Shown: positions 37,905-48,036 of the stretch, piece by piece
Layout of the letters: each line of letters starts with the position of its first letter
Numbering within the stretch: the stretch's first letter is position 1
Origin: Caulobacter sp.
GTDB lineage: Bacteria; Pseudomonadota; Alphaproteobacteria; Caulobacterales; Caulobacteraceae
Reading direction: 5' to 3'
Assembly: GCA_029866155.1 (NCBI GenBank)
Contig: JARWZW010000031.1
Span: 1-64,000, forward strand
Length of the DNA stretch: 64,000 nucleotides
Made by a program: the position numbers and the translations under genes
Notes under the pieces: generated by a model
The model's database searches: none
Told to the model about the DNA's origin: nothing
What the model saw: only the letters and a program-made list of their open reading frames with translations

Positions 37905-38351
37905 ATGGTTGGAAGACGACTGTTTCTGTCAGGCTTGGCGCTGTCGGCGACCGGGCTGTGGGCCTGCGATATCGGCGAGGTGGCGGTCCTGTCCATTGTC
38001 TGCGACCCGGATCTGGCCGATCCCGTCGATCGGGCGCTGCTGGCCTGGCCCGAGCTGCGGGGCGGCCGGCATGGGCTGGACAGCGACCCGTCCGAACGGG
38101 TCCTGGGCCAGAAGATGGAGGCCTTGAGGGGCGGACTGGTCGTCACGCGGGAACCCAAACAGGCCAACCGCCTGCAGCGACTGGGCCTGTCCCGCCTGGA
38201 GCATCGCTGGACAAGGGACATCAAGGGCGGACCGGCGATCCTGCTGGTCACCCGAGGCCCTTCAGGGCCCCAGGGCCGGGCTGTGCGGTTCGCCCGCTGG
38301 CTGGCCAGTCCGGCCGCCGACCCGGCGCTGGAAGGCGTCAGCGCCCCTTGA
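37905..38351 (+). CDS. Hypothetical lipoprotein-like protein
   Basis: A 148-residue protein starting [21 protein letters not shown], a signal with lipobox LWAC, so a lipoprotein is likely. The rest ([59 protein letters not shown]) faintly resembles small periplasmic binding-protein domains such as ModA-like proteins, but is too short for a full one. GGAG lies ten bases before the ATG. Its end overlaps the convergent enoyl-CoA hydratase by 14 bases. Function unknown. Confidence 0.65.
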   Translation: MVGRRLFLSGLALSATGLWACDIGEVAVLSIVCDPDLADPVDRALLAWPELRGGRHGLDSDPSERVLGQKMEALRGGLVVTREPKQANRLQRLGLSRLEHRWTRDIKGGPAILLVTRGPSGPQGRAVRFARWLASPAADPALEGVSAP

Positions 38352-39117
38352 AGTCCGGTTTGCGCTTCTCGACGAAGGCGGCCATGCCTTCCTTCTGGTC
38401 CTCGAAGGCGAACAGGCTGTGGAACAGCCGCCGCTCCAGGGCCACCCCGGTTGCCAGGGTGGTCTCATAGGCCGCCTCGACCAGTTCCTTGTTCATGGCC
38501 ACCGCCAGGGGGGAATGGCCGGCGATCTTGCGGGCGGCGGCGATGGCCTCTTCCAGCAGGGCGTCGGCGGGGACGACCCGCGACACCAGGCCGGACCGCT
38601 CCGCCTCGGCGGCGTCCATCATCCGGGCGGTCAGGATCATGTCCATGGCCTTGGACTTGCCGACAAACCGGGTCAGCCGCTGTGTGCCGCCAATACCGGG
38701 CGCGACGCCCAGATTGATCTCGGGCTGTCCGAACTTCGCCGTGTCCGAGGCGATGATGAAGTCGCACATCATGGCCAGTTCGCAGCCCCCGCCAAGCGCG
38801 TAGCCGCTGACCGCCGCAATGATCGGCTTGCGGAACTGTTCGATCTTGCGGGCCGCCGCCGTGAAGAAGTCCAGGCTCATCATCTGGGCGTAGCTCTTGT
38901 CCGACATCTCCTTGATGTCGGCGCCGGCGGCAAAGGCCTTGGCCGAACCGGTCAGCACCAGGCAACGGACCCCGTCGTCGGCCGTGGCGGCGTCCAGCGC
39001 CTGTCCCAGCTCTTCCAGCAGCTGGCTGTTCAGGGCGTTGAGGGCTTCCGGCCGATTGAGGCGGATGAGGCAGACCCCCGGTTCGGGGGCCTCGACGATC
39101 AGGGTGTGGTAGGTCAT
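38338..39117 (-). CDS. Enoyl-CoA hydratase
   Basis: Hydrates trans-2-enoyl-CoA in beta-oxidation. The 259-residue crotonase-fold protein has the oxyanion loop [11 protein letters not shown], the first catalytic Glu in [16 protein letters not shown] and the second Glu in [19 protein letters not shown]. The length is normal. ATG 39117 ([11 protein letters not shown]) is preferred to an upstream in-frame start. It is close to classical short-chain enoyl-CoA hydratase; other crotonase activities cannot be excluded. Confidence 0.93.
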   Translation of the reverse strand: MTYHTLIVEAPEPGVCLIRLNRPEALNALNSQLLEELGQALDAATADDGVRCLVLTGSAKAFAAGADIKEMSDKSYAQMMSLDFFTAAARKIEQFRKPIIAAVSGYALGGGCELAMMCDFIIASDTAKFGQPEINLGVAPGIGGTQRLTRFVGKSKAMDMILTARMMDAAEAERSGLVSRVVPADALLEEAIAAARKIAGHSPLAVAMNKELVEAAYETTLATGVALERRLFHSLFAFEDQKEGMAAFVEKRKPDFKGR

Positions 39118-39191
39118 AGCGAGGTTCTGCCGCTTTCCGGCGCCCCGCTCAAGGGCTCCGGTCACTTCCGCCATCGGTCTGGAGCTGCGCC

Positions 39192-39992
39192 TTGAACGCC
39201 GCCTTCTGGCTTCACAGCCTCAACCGCGACCTCACCAACCTGTCGCTGATCAAGCACAGAGGCTGGGATGGCTATCTGGTGACAGGCCAGCATTCCGGGA
39301 CCCACTGGATCAAGTGGATGCTGTCCTGGGCCATGGCCCACCATTATGGCGTCGAGCCGCCCCGGTTCTACAACAACGCCGATTCCAACGCTGTGATCGG
39401 CCATCCAAAGCACAGGCTGAACCTGCCCGGGGTTCCCCGCATCGCCTCGAGTCACTCGATCCCGGCCTATCCGGTGGAATGGGCCTGGGTGCGGCGGGTC
39501 GCGCCCCTGCCCGTCTACGGGGTGGTGGTCCGCGACATCCGCGACGTGCTGGTTTCCAACTACGAGAAATGGAAGGACCGCTATGGCGTCCCTTTCGAGA
39601 CCTACGTGGCCGGCGATCCCTGGGACCAGAAATACATCTGCGATGTCTGGTGGTATGTCCGGTTCATGAACCGCTGGGGGGCCGTGGCCCGCCGCTATCC
39701 GGCGGAGACCCTGGTCCTGAAATACGAGGCCTTCCGCGCGGACCCCCATGCCAGCCTGGACCAGCTGGCCCGGCATCTGGGGGTGATCCTGCCGGATGAG
39801 GCCCTGGCGGCCGGGGTCAGGGCCGGCGACAAGGACACCATGCTGGCCCATCGCAATCCTGACGCCCCGGCCCAGGCCGTGCGCCGGGATGGCGAGGGCA
39901 AGACTGTCTGGACGCCCGGGACAACGGCTATTCTGCAGGACATCCTGCGGGGCCATCTGAAACATGATCTCGGGTATCAGTTCGGGCTGTAG
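39192..39992 (+). CDS. Sulfotransferase family protein
   Basis: A PAPS-dependent sulfotransferase by pattern, 266 residues. The 5'-phosphosulfate loop is [12 protein letters not shown], a variant of the PKSGTTW motif with the Lys replaced by His, and the 3'-phosphate motif is [21 protein letters not shown]-type C-terminal residues and [21 protein letters not shown] fit the family. The start is TTG 39192; no ATG is nearby. The acceptor is unknown. It is a single gene between enoyl-CoA hydratase and mutM. Confidence 0.85.
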   Translation: MNAAFWLHSLNRDLTNLSLIKHRGWDGYLVTGQHSGTHWIKWMLSWAMAHHYGVEPPRFYNNADSNAVIGHPKHRLNLPGVPRIASSHSIPAYPVEWAWVRRVAPLPVYGVVVRDIRDVLVSNYEKWKDRYGVPFETYVAGDPWDQKYICDVWWYVRFMNRWGAVARRYPAETLVLKYEAFRADPHASLDQLARHLGVILPDEALAAGVRAGDKDTMLAHRNPDAPAQAVRRDGEGKTVWTPGTTAILQDILRGHLKHDLGYQFGL

Positions 39993-40034
39993 CGGCAGGA
40001 CTGAGAGTCTTGACGGCCCGGCCCCGGTAAACGG

Positions 40035-40886
40035 CTATTTCTGGCAGACCGGGCAGTGGAAGGTCGAGCGGCCGGACTGGACCGTTCGTTCGACAACGCC
40101 CCGGCATCCCTGGAACAGACAGGGCTCGCCCTCCCGGCCGTAGACCCGGAAGCGGTGCTGGAAATAGCCGAGGGCGCCGTCTGCGGCGGCAAAATCGCGC
40201 AGGGTCGAGCCTCCCACCTCCACCGCCTCGGTCAGGACGGCCTTGATATCGGCGGTCAACCGGCCCAGCCGCCGCCTGGAGATTCCGCCCGCCGGACGCA
40301 GGGGCGAGATCCCGGACCTGTGCAGGGCCTCGCAGACATAGATGTTGCCCAGGCCCGCCACGACCCGCTGGTCCAGCAAAAGGCTCTTGGGTCCCTGTTT
40401 GCGGCCGGCAAAGGCCGCCTCAAGAACCGCCGGACTGAAGTCCGTCCCCAGGGGCTCCGGTCCCATACCGGCAAACCAGGGGTGGACCTCCAGGGCCTCG
40501 CCGTCGATCAATCCCATGAACCCGAAGCGGCGGGGGTCATAATAGGTGACCCGGCCGCCGCCTTCGGTCTCGAACACCACATGGGCGTGCTTCGGGTCCG
40601 GGGCCACGGCCTGTTCGAACTGGCCGGGAACGGCGCCGTCGATCTCGAACCGGCCGGTCATGCCCAGATGCATGATCAGCAGGCCCCCCCGGTCCAGCCG
40701 CCCGACCAGATACTTGGCCCGCCGCTCAAGCCGGGTGATCACCGCTCCGGTCAGCCTCTGGACGAAGTCGTCCGGAAAGGGAAACCGCAGGTCCGGGCGG
40801 CGCTGTTCGACGCGGGTCAGTCGCCGGCCCTCCAGGGCGGGGATCAGGCCCCGCCGAACCGTCTCGACTTCTGGAAGCTCGGGCAT
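40035..40886 (-). CDS. mutM: Formamidopyrimidine-DNA glycosylase
   Basis: Removes 8-oxoguanine and formamidopyrimidines, with an associated lyase reaction. The 283-residue protein starts [14 protein letters not shown], giving the catalytic Pro and Glu after Met removal. The middle has [14 protein letters not shown], and [20 protein letters not shown] is the helix-two-turn-helix. The C-terminal zinc finger has CLFQGCRG and FHCPVCQK. Divergent from ubiE. Confidence 0.97.
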   Translation of the reverse strand: MPELPEVETVRRGLIPALEGRRLTRVEQRRPDLRFPFPDDFVQRLTGAVITRLERRAKYLVGRLDRGGLLIMHLGMTGRFEIDGAVPGQFEQAVAPDPKHAHVVFETEGGGRVTYYDPRRFGFMGLIDGEALEVHPWFAGMGPEPLGTDFSPAVLEAAFAGRKQGPKSLLLDQRVVAGLGNIYVCEALHRSGISPLRPAGGISRRRLGRLTADIKAVLTEAVEVGGSTLRDFAAADGALGYFQHRFRVYGREGEPCLFQGCRGVVERTVQSGRSTFHCPVCQK

Positions 40887-40970
40887 GGCCTCCGGCTAGC
40901 CTGTTTTGACCATGGCGGGAACAGTCCTGATCGGCTGGCGAACTTCCTCGGCCCGGTCTATGGACGAGAC

Positions 40971-41729
40971 ATGAGCGAACAGAGCGCCACCTTCGGGTTC
41001 AGGGATGTCGATCCGGCCGAGAAGCCGGGTCTGGTTCGGGGTGTCTTCGACCGGGTGGCCGGTCGCTATGACCTGATGAATGACCTGATGAGCGCCGGGG
41101 TCCACCGGCTCTGGAAGGACGCCGTCGCCGCGAGGCTGAACCCGCAGCCCGGCGAGGTGATCATCGACTGCGCCGGCGGCACTGGCGACATGGCCCGGCG
41201 TTTCGCCAGGATGGCCAGGGCCGCACAGTTGCGGCGGGGGGGGGCGGACGCCGCCATCCATGTGATCGACTATAACGGCGAGATGATCGCCGCAGGCAGG
41301 GCCCGGGGCGGCGAGCCGGAAATCAGCTGGGGCGTCGGGGACGCCCAGCGCCTGCCCCTGCCGGACGCCTGCGCCAACGCCTATTGCATCGCCTTTGGCA
41401 TCCGCAACGTGACCGATATTCCCGCGGCCCTGCGCGAGGCGCGCCGCGTGCTGAAGCCCGGCGGGCGGTTTGTCTGCCTGGAATTCTCGCGGCCGGTCAG
41501 CGAAGGCCTGAGAAACGCCTATGACCTTTGGAGCTTCAAGGCCATTCCGGCCATCGGCGAGTGGGTGGTCAAGGATCGCGAGAGCTATCAGTACCTGGTC
41601 GAGAGCATCCGCCGCTTTCCCGACCAGCAGACCTTCGCCCGGATGATGCGGGAGGCCGGCTTCTCGCGGGTGACCTGGACCAATTTCACTGGTGGCGTGG
41701 CCGCCCTGCATCAGGGTTGGGCAATCTAG
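40971..41729 (+). CDS. ubiE: Ubiquinone/menaquinone biosynthesis C-methyltransferase UbiE
   Basis: SAM-dependent C-methylation step of ubiquinone synthesis. The 252-residue protein starts [20 protein letters not shown] and has the UbiE signature [21 protein letters not shown] motif [17 protein letters not shown], and [17 protein letters not shown] with [11 protein letters not shown]. The end HQGWAI is typical. It ends four bases before the ubiB start, so the pair is an operon in the same pathway. Confidence 0.97.
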   Translation: MSEQSATFGFRDVDPAEKPGLVRGVFDRVAGRYDLMNDLMSAGVHRLWKDAVAARLNPQPGEVIIDCAGGTGDMARRFARMARAAQLRRGGADAAIHVIDYNGEMIAAGRARGGEPEISWGVGDAQRLPLPDACANAYCIAFGIRNVTDIPAALREARRVLKPGGRFVCLEFSRPVSEGLRNAYDLWSFKAIPAIGEWVVKDRESYQYLVESIRRFPDQQTFARMMREAGFSRVTWTNFTGGVAALHQGWAI

Positions 41730-41733
41730 TTTC

Positions 41734-43221
41734 ATGGCGATGGGCCGATTGATCGCCGTGGCATGGGACCTGATCCGGTCCGACGCCCTGCTGCCCCGGG
41801 AACTGGACCGGGACCTGCCGGCCCCGGCCCGCCTGGCCGGCCGTCTGCTCCGTCTGGGAGCGGGACCGTCCGCCCGGCTGGGGCGTCCGGGCGAGCGCCT
41901 GGCGCGGGTGCTGGAACGCCAGGGCCCCGCAGCCATCAAGCTGGGCCAGTTTCTCTCGACCCGCGCCGATATCCTGGGAGACGCCTTCGCCAGCGACCTG
42001 GCCCGGTTGAAGGACAGGCTCGCACCCTTCCCGACAGCCCAGGCCCGGCAGGAGATCGAGCGGGCCCTCGGGAGGCCCCTGGACGCGGTGTTCCTGGATT
42101 TCGACGATCCGGTCGCCGCCGCGTCCCTGGCCCAGGTCCATCCGGCCCATCTGCTTGACGGGCGAAAGGTGGCGGTCAAGATCCTGAGGCCCGGCGTCGA
42201 ACGCCAGGTCGCCGCCGATTCCGCCGCCATGCGGCTGGCGGCCAGGCTGGTCCATGCCCTTGTTCCCCTGTCTCGCCGGCTGGAGCCCGCAGCCTTTGTC
42301 GAGGTGGTCATCCGGGCCCTGGACCTGGAACTGGACCTGCGGTTCGAAGCGGCCGGGGGCGATGAGCTGGCCCGGATCATGGCCCAGGACGGCTATATGG
42401 CCGCCCCGGCCGTCCTCTGGGATCTGGTGTCGCGGCGCATCCTCACCCAGGACTGGGCTGGCGGCCGGGCCCTGTCGGACCCGGACGCCCTGGCGGATCC
42501 CGCCTTTGACCGGCCGACCCTGGCCAACAACCTGACCCGCGCCTTCCTGGCCCAGGCCCTGGACCATGGCGTGTTCCACGGCGACCTGCATGAGGGAAAC
42601 CTGTTTGTCGCCGCCCCGGCCGGGCTGACGGCGGTTGACTTCGGTATCATCGGGCGGATCGGGGCCAAGGAGCGGAGCTTCCTGGCCGAGATCCTCTATG
42701 GCTTTCTCAATCGTGACTATGCCCGGATCGCCGCCGTCCATTTCGAGGCCGGCTATGTGCCGGCCCATCAGGACCGGGCCGCCTTCGCCCAGGCCCTGCG
42801 CGCCGTGGGCGAGCCGATCTTCGGCCGCACGGCCGCGCAGGTCTCCATGGGCCGGCTGCTGGCCCAGCTGTTCGAGATCACCGCCCTGTTCGAGATGAAG
42901 CTGCGGCCCGAGCTGGTCCTGCTTCAGAAGACCATGGTCACGGTGGAGGGTGTGGCGCGCCGCATCGATCCCCAGCATGATATCTGGGCCGCCGCCGATC
43001 CTGTGGTCCGGCGCTGGATCACCCGGGAACTGTCGCCCGCCGCCCGTATCCAGGCCTTCGCAAGCCAGGCCCAGGATGCGGTTCGGGCCATACTGCGTCT
43101 GGCTGAAGCCCCCGCCGCGACGTCGCCGCCGGTCGAGGAGCCGCCTGCTCCCTGGGGCTGGTTCGCAGCGGGCTCCGCGGTCGCCGCCGCCGCCTTCGTC
43201 CTGGCGAGGCTGCTGGGCTGA
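41734..43221 (+). CDS. ubiB: Ubiquinone biosynthesis protein UbiB (atypical kinase)
   Basis: Membrane-associated ABC1/ADCK-type protein needed for ubiquinone synthesis. In 495 residues it shows the KxGQ motif in AAIKLGQFLSTRADIL, the Ala-rich nucleotide loop VAAASLAQVHPAHL, VAVKILRPGVE, the catalytic-type GVFHGDLHEGNLFV and DFGIIGRIG. A C-terminal membrane helix ends the protein (WFAAGSAVAAAAFVLARLLG). ATG 41734 is chosen over an upstream start inside ubiE. Cotranscribed with ubiE. Confidence 0.96.
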   Translation: MAMGRLIAVAWDLIRSDALLPRELDRDLPAPARLAGRLLRLGAGPSARLGRPGERLARVLERQGPAAIKLGQFLSTRADILGDAFASDLARLKDRLAPFPTAQARQEIERALGRPLDAVFLDFDDPVAAASLAQVHPAHLLDGRKVAVKILRPGVERQVAADSAAMRLAARLVHALVPLSRRLEPAAFVEVVIRALDLELDLRFEAAGGDELARIMAQDGYMAAPAVLWDLVSRRILTQDWAGGRALSDPDALADPAFDRPTLANNLTRAFLAQALDHGVFHGDLHEGNLFVAAPAGLTAVDFGIIGRIGAKERSFLAEILYGFLNRDYARIAAVHFEAGYVPAHQDRAAFAQALRAVGEPIFGRTAAQVSMGRLLAQLFEITALFEMKLRPELVLLQKTMVTVEGVARRIDPQHDIWAAADPVVRRWITRELSPAARIQAFASQAQDAVRAILRLAEAPAATSPPVEEPPAPWGWFAAGSAVAAAAFVLARLLG

Positions 43222-43366
43222 GGGGCGCGGGCGACTGGGCCGTCGCCGTCAATTGCCGCGCCGGGGCAGCCAGCGAAAGGGGTCGGGCGCCCGGCCGGGT
43301 GACCCTGGCCTCTAACCTGGCGTCGCCTGTCTCAGAAGGCCAACGGCCCTCACGGGCGGCGAGGCG

Positions 43367-43957
43367 CTAGCCCTGTTCGTCTTCGCGCTTGCCGGTCTGA
43401 CGGCGGTCGCGGCGTTCCTCCTCGCGGGCCTTGTCCTTCTGCCAATAGGCCAGGCCCTCCTCCGGCTTCATGATCAGGCGGGGGGCGCCCTCCTTGCTGA
43501 CTACGGCGAACAGGTTGCTCGCGGGGTCATAGATGGCCCTGTCGCCATTGCGCCGGGTGTAGCTCTTGGCGCCGGCGGGCGGGCTGGATGTAAAGGCCTG
43601 GGCCTTCCGGACAAAGTCGTCCAGGTCGCGGGCGCCCAGGTCCTTCCCATTGCGGGCGAACTGTCTCTGGGCGGCCTCGGCGGCGGTCAGCCGGCGGTTG
43701 GCGGCCCACATGGGCCGGCCGTTCATCTGGGGCGCTGGCAGGGTCCTTGGATCAACCTCGGGCAGGGGGCCCCGGGCGGTGTCGGCTGCTCCGGCCGCCG
43801 CCCTCACCCCGGTGTCGCCCGGCGAGCTGGCTGCGCCGCTGTCCCGCGCGGCGGGGGCTTCCCGCGCTGGCTGGCTGGCGGGGCCGCCGTCACAGGCGGC
43901 CAGGGCGACCGTCATGATCGGGGCCAGGATCAGGGCCAGGGAGGCAATTCGGGTCAT
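43367..43957 (-). CDS. Hypothetical lipoprotein
   Basis: A 196-residue protein from ATG 43957, with signal MTRIASLALILAPIMTVALA and lipobox LAAC followed by DGGP. The next 60 residues are Ala/Pro/Gly-rich and disordered. The conserved-looking part (RKAQAFTSSPPAGAKSYTRR, NGDRAIYDPASNLFAVVSKE, PRLIMKPEEGLAYWQKDKAR) resembles small phage-barnase-like or toxin-fold fragments, but I do not assign a family. The charged tail is KAREEERRDRRQTGKREDEQ. Convergent with ubiB. Confidence 0.6.
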   Translation of the reverse strand: MTRIASLALILAPIMTVALAACDGGPASQPAREAPAARDSGAASSPGDTGVRAAAGAADTARGPLPEVDPRTLPAPQMNGRPMWAANRRLTAAEAAQRQFARNGKDLGARDLDDFVRKAQAFTSSPPAGAKSYTRRNGDRAIYDPASNLFAVVSKEGAPRLIMKPEEGLAYWQKDKAREEERRDRRQTGKREDEQG

Positions 43958-44106
43958 GGTTGCGTCTTTTCTCCGGAACCGCTCAGGATCGTTGATGCGA
44001 CATAAGATCAAAGCAAGAACATTGTCGAGTCCTGTTTGGCCTTCCGTGCAAAGTCGCTAGGAAGGGTCTCCGGGCGCAGTCCCGAAGGCCTAGGGAGCGC
44101 AAAGGC

Positions 44107-45297
44107 GTGACGCAACAGCGGGTATTGCTGATCGTGGGCGGCGGCATCGCGGCCTACAAGTCCCTGGAGCTGACCCGGCTTCTGCGCCGGGCCGGGATCG
44201 CCGTTCGGGTCATCCTGACCTCGGCCGGGGCGCAGTTCGTCACGCCACTGTCCCTGTCGGCCCTGTCCGAGGACCGGGTCTACAGCGAGCTGTTTTCCCT
44301 GACCGACGAGGCCGAGATGGGCCACATCCAGCTGTCCCGCTCGGCGGACCTGGTGGTGGTCGCTCCGGCCACAGCCGATCTGATGGCCAAGGCGGCCCAG
44401 GGCCTGGCTGGCGATCTGGCGACGACAACCCTTCTGGCCACGGACAAGCCCGTCCTGATGGCCCCGGCCATGAACGTCCGGATGTGGGAGCACCCTGCAA
44501 CCCGCCGCAACCTTGCGACCCTGAGGGCTGACGGCGTCAGCCTTGTCGGGCCGGACGAGGGGGCCATGGCCTGCGGCGAGTATGGCGAGGGCCGCATGGC
44601 CGAGCCCCAGGCGATTCTGGAGGCCATTCTGAAGCAGCTGGCGGGGGCCGGTCCCCTGGCCGGGCGCCATGTTCTGGTCACCGCGGGGCCCACGGTCGAG
44701 GCCATTGATCCGGTGCGTCTCCTGACCAACCGCTCCAGCGGTCGGCAGGGTTTCGCCATTGCCGGCGCCCTGGCCGGCCTCGGCGCCCGGGTGACCCTGG
44801 TGGCCGGTCCCGTGGCCCTGCCGACCCCGGCCGGGGTCGACCGGGTCGATGTGGAAAGCGCCCGCGACATGATGGCGGCCTGCAGGGCGGCTCTGCCGGC
44901 CGACGCCGCTGTCTGTGTAGCGGCGGTCGCCGACTGGCGTCCCGACGAGGCCTTTGGGGTCAAGCTCAAGAAGGGAAGGGGGGGTCCGCCTTCCATCACC
45001 CTGGTCGAGAATCCCGACATCCTGGCGACCCTGGCGGCCCCATCGCCGGACCGTCCAGCGGTGGTGGTGGGTTTCGCCGCAGAGACCAATGATGTCGAGG
45101 CCCACGCCCAGTCCAAGCTGCAGCGCAAGGGCTGCGACTGGATCGTCGCCAATGACGTCACCGAGCCGGGCGTCATGGGCGGGCTGGAAAACAGCGTGAT
45201 GATCATTTCACGGGCCGGGACCGAGCGTTGGGCCCGGGCCGACAAGGACGCGGTTGCGCGGGGCCTGGCGCAACGAATTGCAAGGGACCTGACGTGA
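44107..45297 (+). CDS. coaBC: Bifunctional phosphopantothenoylcysteine decarboxylase/phosphopantothenate-cysteine ligase
   Basis: Two steps of coenzyme A synthesis in one protein, 396 residues. The CoaC flavoprotein half has [12 protein letters not shown], the His of [31 protein letters not shown] and the Cys of [14 protein letters not shown]. The CoaB half has [40 protein letters not shown] and the nucleotide-binding KLKKGRGGP. The start is GTG 44107. Its last four bases overlap dut. Confidence 0.97.
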   Translation: MTQQRVLLIVGGGIAAYKSLELTRLLRRAGIAVRVILTSAGAQFVTPLSLSALSEDRVYSELFSLTDEAEMGHIQLSRSADLVVVAPATADLMAKAAQGLAGDLATTTLLATDKPVLMAPAMNVRMWEHPATRRNLATLRADGVSLVGPDEGAMACGEYGEGRMAEPQAILEAILKQLAGAGPLAGRHVLVTAGPTVEAIDPVRLLTNRSSGRQGFAIAGALAGLGARVTLVAGPVALPTPAGVDRVDVESARDMMAACRAALPADAAVCVAAVADWRPDEAFGVKLKKGRGGPPSITLVENPDILATLAAPSPDRPAVVVGFAAETNDVEAHAQSKLQRKGCDWIVANDVTEPGVMGGLENSVMIISRAGTERWARADKDAVARGLAQRIARDLT

Positions 45298-45749
45298 CTC
45301 CGACCATTCCTGTGGTCCAGCTGGACCACGCCGCCGGCCTGCCCCTCCCCGCCTATGAAACCGCCGGCGCCGCCGGCATGGACCTGAGGGCGGCGGTGCC
45401 CGAAGACCAGCCCCTGGTGCTGGCGCCCGGCGACTGGGTCATGGCGCCGACGGGCCTCAGCCTTGCCGTCCCCATGGGGTTCGAGGCCCAGGTCCGGCCC
45501 CGGTCCGGCCTGGCGGCCAAGGCGGGGATAACCTGTCTCAACTCACCCGGGACCATCGACTCAGATTATCGCGGCGAGGTGAAGGTGATCCTGATCAATC
45601 ACGGCAAGGCGGATTTCGTGATCCGGCGCGGCGACCGGATCGCCCAGATGGTGATTGCGCCCGTGGCGACGGCGGTCTGGCGTCCGGTGGACAGTCTGGA
45701 TGAAACCGGGCGCGGCCAGGGCGGTTTCGGCTCGACCGGCGCCGGATAG
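45294..45749 (+). CDS. dut: Deoxyuridine 5'-triphosphate nucleotidohydrolase
   Basis: Hydrolyses dUTP to dUMP, keeping uracil out of DNA. The 151-residue trimeric dUTPase has all five motifs: [18 protein letters not shown], the catalytic-Asp motif [27 protein letters not shown] and the C-terminal glycine arm [11 protein letters not shown]. The start is GTG 45294, overlapping the coaBC stop (GTGA). Coupling with coaBC is common in proteobacteria. Confidence 0.97.
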   Translation: MTPTIPVVQLDHAAGLPLPAYETAGAAGMDLRAAVPEDQPLVLAPGDWVMAPTGLSLAVPMGFEAQVRPRSGLAAKAGITCLNSPGTIDSDYRGEVKVILINHGKADFVIRRGDRIAQMVIAPVATAVWRPVDSLDETGRGQGGFGSTGAG

Positions 45750-45753
45750 GGAG

Positions 45754-45873
45754 TCAGCCGGGCGAGCCGTTCAGCCCGAAGGCCAGACAGGCAAGGAAAC
45801 CGGTGGCGAAGAATCCCCCGGCGATCCAGAGCAGCGGCTTGAGGATGGAGCGGGTCGGGTCAGCGGTGTGCAT
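45754..45873 (-). CDS. Very small membrane protein (39 residues)
   Basis: The reading frame gives MHTADPTRSILKPLLWIAGG followed by FFATGFLACLAFGLN and GSPG. A short polar N-terminus is followed by one hydrophobic helix. AAGG lies eight bases before the ATG on the minus strand, a plausible ribosome site. It is convergent with dut, with four bases between, and divergent from the CoA-transferase. No family is recognised; a chance ORF is possible but the helix and ribosome site argue for a real gene. Confidence 0.5.
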   Translation of the reverse strand: MHTADPTRSILKPLLWIAGGFFATGFLACLAFGLNGSPG

Positions 45874-45961
45874 GGCGGGCCTTCTTCGGGCTCTGTGTGA
45901 ATCTGAACGCGATACAAGCCGACGCCCTCTCTCCGCGAGCGTCACAAACAAAGAGTCTGAC

Positions 45962-47215
45962 ATGATTCGCCTCTCCATTGATCGTTGCGTCGAACGTCTC
46001 GCTGAACGCCTGTCAGGCCTTTCGGCTCCCCGCATTTTCATTCCGTTCGGGCCGGGCGAACCTCTTGGCCTCAGGGCGGCTCTGGCTGCCCGGCCGGAGC
46101 TGGTGGCCGGAGCCTGCCTGGTCGGGGCGCCCATCCCTGGCCTGAACCAGGCCGACTGGACCGGACTGATCCCGGGAACCCGTTCCGAGGGCATCTTTGT
46201 CTCCAATGACTGGCGCGAGGCCTTCGAGGCCGGGCGGTTCGCCCTGCGGCCCATGACCTGGTTCCAGACCTATGGCTGGCTGAAGACCACACCCCTGGAT
46301 GCCGCCGTCTTCCAGGTCAGTCCCCCCGGACCGGACGGGACCCTGTCCCTGAGCGTCGCCAGCGACCTGTCGCCGGCGGTTCTTGGCCGGTCAGGCCTGC
46401 TCAAGATGGCCGTGATCAACCCCAATCTGCCCTGGGTCAGCGGCCCCTCGGCACTGCCGGATCAGTTCGACCTTGTCTGTCACGACGAGGGCCCGGTGTC
46501 GGACTATGACGCCGGGGACCTGGACCCGGCCTTCGAGCGGATCGCCGCCCGGATCGCCGAGGCGACCCCCGACGGCGCCAGTCTTCAGTTCGGGGTCGGC
46601 AAGGCCGGGGTTGCGGCCCTGAAGGGCCTTCGCGGCCGTCGCGGGCTGAAGATTCATTCCGGTATGGTGACCAATCCGCTGATCGCCCTGCTGGACGAGG
46701 AAGTGGTTGACGGCGTGGTGACCGGCCTGGCCGCCGGGACCGCCGCCCTGCGGTCGCGCCTGGGTGACCCGCGTCTGCAGTTCCGCGATTCAGGCCATAC
46801 CCATGACATCCGGGTCCTGGCGGCCATTCCCCGGCTGGTTGCGGTCAATTCCGCCCTGGAGATCGATCTCTTCGGCCAGGCCAATGCCGAGTTCCAGGAT
46901 GGCCGGCAGGTGTCCGGCATCGGCGGCCTGACCGACTTCCTGCGCGGCGCCCGGCTGTCCGAAGGCGGGGTTCCGATCCTCGCCCTGCCGGCCTCGGCCC
47001 GGAAGGACAGTATCAGCCGCATCGTTCCCCGCCTGTCGCCCGGCGCGGTCTCGGTCCCCCGGGCCGATGTGGCCGTGGTCATCACGGAACATGGGACGGC
47101 TGACCTGCGGAGTCTGGATCTGGACGCCCGGGCCCAGGCCCTGATCGGCGTGGCCAGTCCCGCCCATCGCGACAGCCTGTCCGGAGCCTGGGACCGGATG
47201 CGGGCCAGCCTGTAG
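45962..47215 (+). CDS. Acetyl-CoA hydrolase/CoA-transferase family protein
   Basis: A 417-residue protein of the AcCoA hydrolase/transferase fold, related to 4-hydroxybutyrate and succinate CoA-transferases. Features are PRIFIPFGPGEPLGLRAAL, SLQFGVGKAGVAALKGL, KIHSGMVTNPLIALLDEE, VNSALEIDLFGQANAEF (with the Glu-containing segment where the CoA-ester nucleophile lies in the family) and VVITEHGTADLRSLDLDARA. The acyl-CoA substrate is not known. ATG 45962 fits the frame; the region before it holds no other gene. Confidence 0.85.
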   Translation: MIRLSIDRCVERLAERLSGLSAPRIFIPFGPGEPLGLRAALAARPELVAGACLVGAPIPGLNQADWTGLIPGTRSEGIFVSNDWREAFEAGRFALRPMTWFQTYGWLKTTPLDAAVFQVSPPGPDGTLSLSVASDLSPAVLGRSGLLKMAVINPNLPWVSGPSALPDQFDLVCHDEGPVSDYDAGDLDPAFERIAARIAEATPDGASLQFGVGKAGVAALKGLRGRRGLKIHSGMVTNPLIALLDEEVVDGVVTGLAAGTAALRSRLGDPRLQFRDSGHTHDIRVLAAIPRLVAVNSALEIDLFGQANAEFQDGRQVSGIGGLTDFLRGARLSEGGVPILALPASARKDSISRIVPRLSPGAVSVPRADVAVVITEHGTADLRSLDLDARAQALIGVASPAHRDSLSGAWDRMRASL

Positions 47216-47300
47216 GGGATTGGCGCGGAAAACCGGGAGCGGGGGCCCCCGCTCTGGCCTGCGGAAACCGCCCCGAAAAGCGCCCGGAAAATCCACCGGC

Positions 47301-47348
47301 TTACGTCCACGTAAAAGACTTGACGTTAACGTAAGAGGAATTTACGAC
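47301..47348 (+). promoter_or_regulatory. LiuR-like operators and promoter of the MerR regulator gene
   Basis: Two palindromes sit before the MerR gene: TTACGTCCACGTAA (47301-47314) and TTGACGTTAACGTAA (47320-47334, core ACGTTAACGT). Both resemble the LiuR operator consensus TTTACGTWAACGTMAA that I recall from comparative studies. A possible -35 TTGACG (47320-47325) and -10 TACGAC (47343-47348) are 17 bases apart, with the second palindrome covering the -35 and the start of the spacer, as in MerR-type autoregulation. Confidence 0.6.
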
Positions 47349-47398
47349 TCTCTCCAAGGGCGATTAACAGCCGAAACGAGACCTAGGGAGAAGATATC

Positions 47399-47881
47399 AT
47401 GGCTATGGAACTGCGACGTCCTGAGCGCACCTTCACCATCCGGCAGCTCTGCACCGAATTCAAGGCGACCCCCAGGGCGCTTCGCTTCTACGAAGACAAG
47501 GGACTTCTGACCCCGGCCCGCGACGGCATGAACCGGGTCTACAGCTACAAGGATCGGGCCCGGCTGATCCTGATCCTGCGCGGCAAGCGCGTTGGCCTGT
47601 CCCTGCAGGAAATCCGCGAGATTCTGGAACTCTATGACGAGGGCGACGAGGCGATGAGCCAGAACGCCCACTCGCTGAAGAAATTCCGCGAGAAGATCGT
47701 CGTGCTGGAACAGCAGCGGGAGGACATCGACGGCGCCATCACCGAGCTTCAGCAGGCCTGCGAGCGCCTGGAAGGCCGACTGGCGGAAAAGCGCCCCGAC
47801 CTTCTGCCCAAGGCCGACGACTACGACCAGATGCTGCGGGCCCGTCTTGATGGCCACGCGGAAATGGCGATCGGCAAATAG
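47399..47881 (+). CDS. MerR-family transcriptional regulator (LiuR-like)
   Basis: A 160-residue protein with an N-terminal MerR winged HTH (FTIRQLCTEFKATPRALRFY, EDKGLLTPARDGMNRVYSYK), then IREILELYDEGDEA and a long C-terminal coiled coil (IVVLEQQREDIDGAITELQQ) for dimerisation. It lacks metal-binding cysteines typical of MerR/ZntR (only two Cys, one in the HTH). With LiuR-like operators upstream and acyl-CoA dehydrogenases downstream, control of branched-chain or related acyl-CoA breakdown is likely but unproven. Confidence 0.88.
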   Translation: MAMELRRPERTFTIRQLCTEFKATPRALRFYEDKGLLTPARDGMNRVYSYKDRARLILILRGKRVGLSLQEIREILELYDEGDEAMSQNAHSLKKFREKIVVLEQQREDIDGAITELQQACERLEGRLAEKRPDLLPKADDYDQMLRARLDGHAEMAIGK

Positions 47882-48036
47882 CCGCTGACCGGTCCGGCCA
47901 GGCCCTCCGGGCCGGGTCGGACAGGCCGGGCCCAGGGGATCTTCGGGCGGCCGCTCAACCCGATAACCGTTTCACAGTTTTCGGAAAATGCTTTAGCGAC
48001 GCTCGAGTATTCGACCCTCGCCCGACAAGGAGACCC

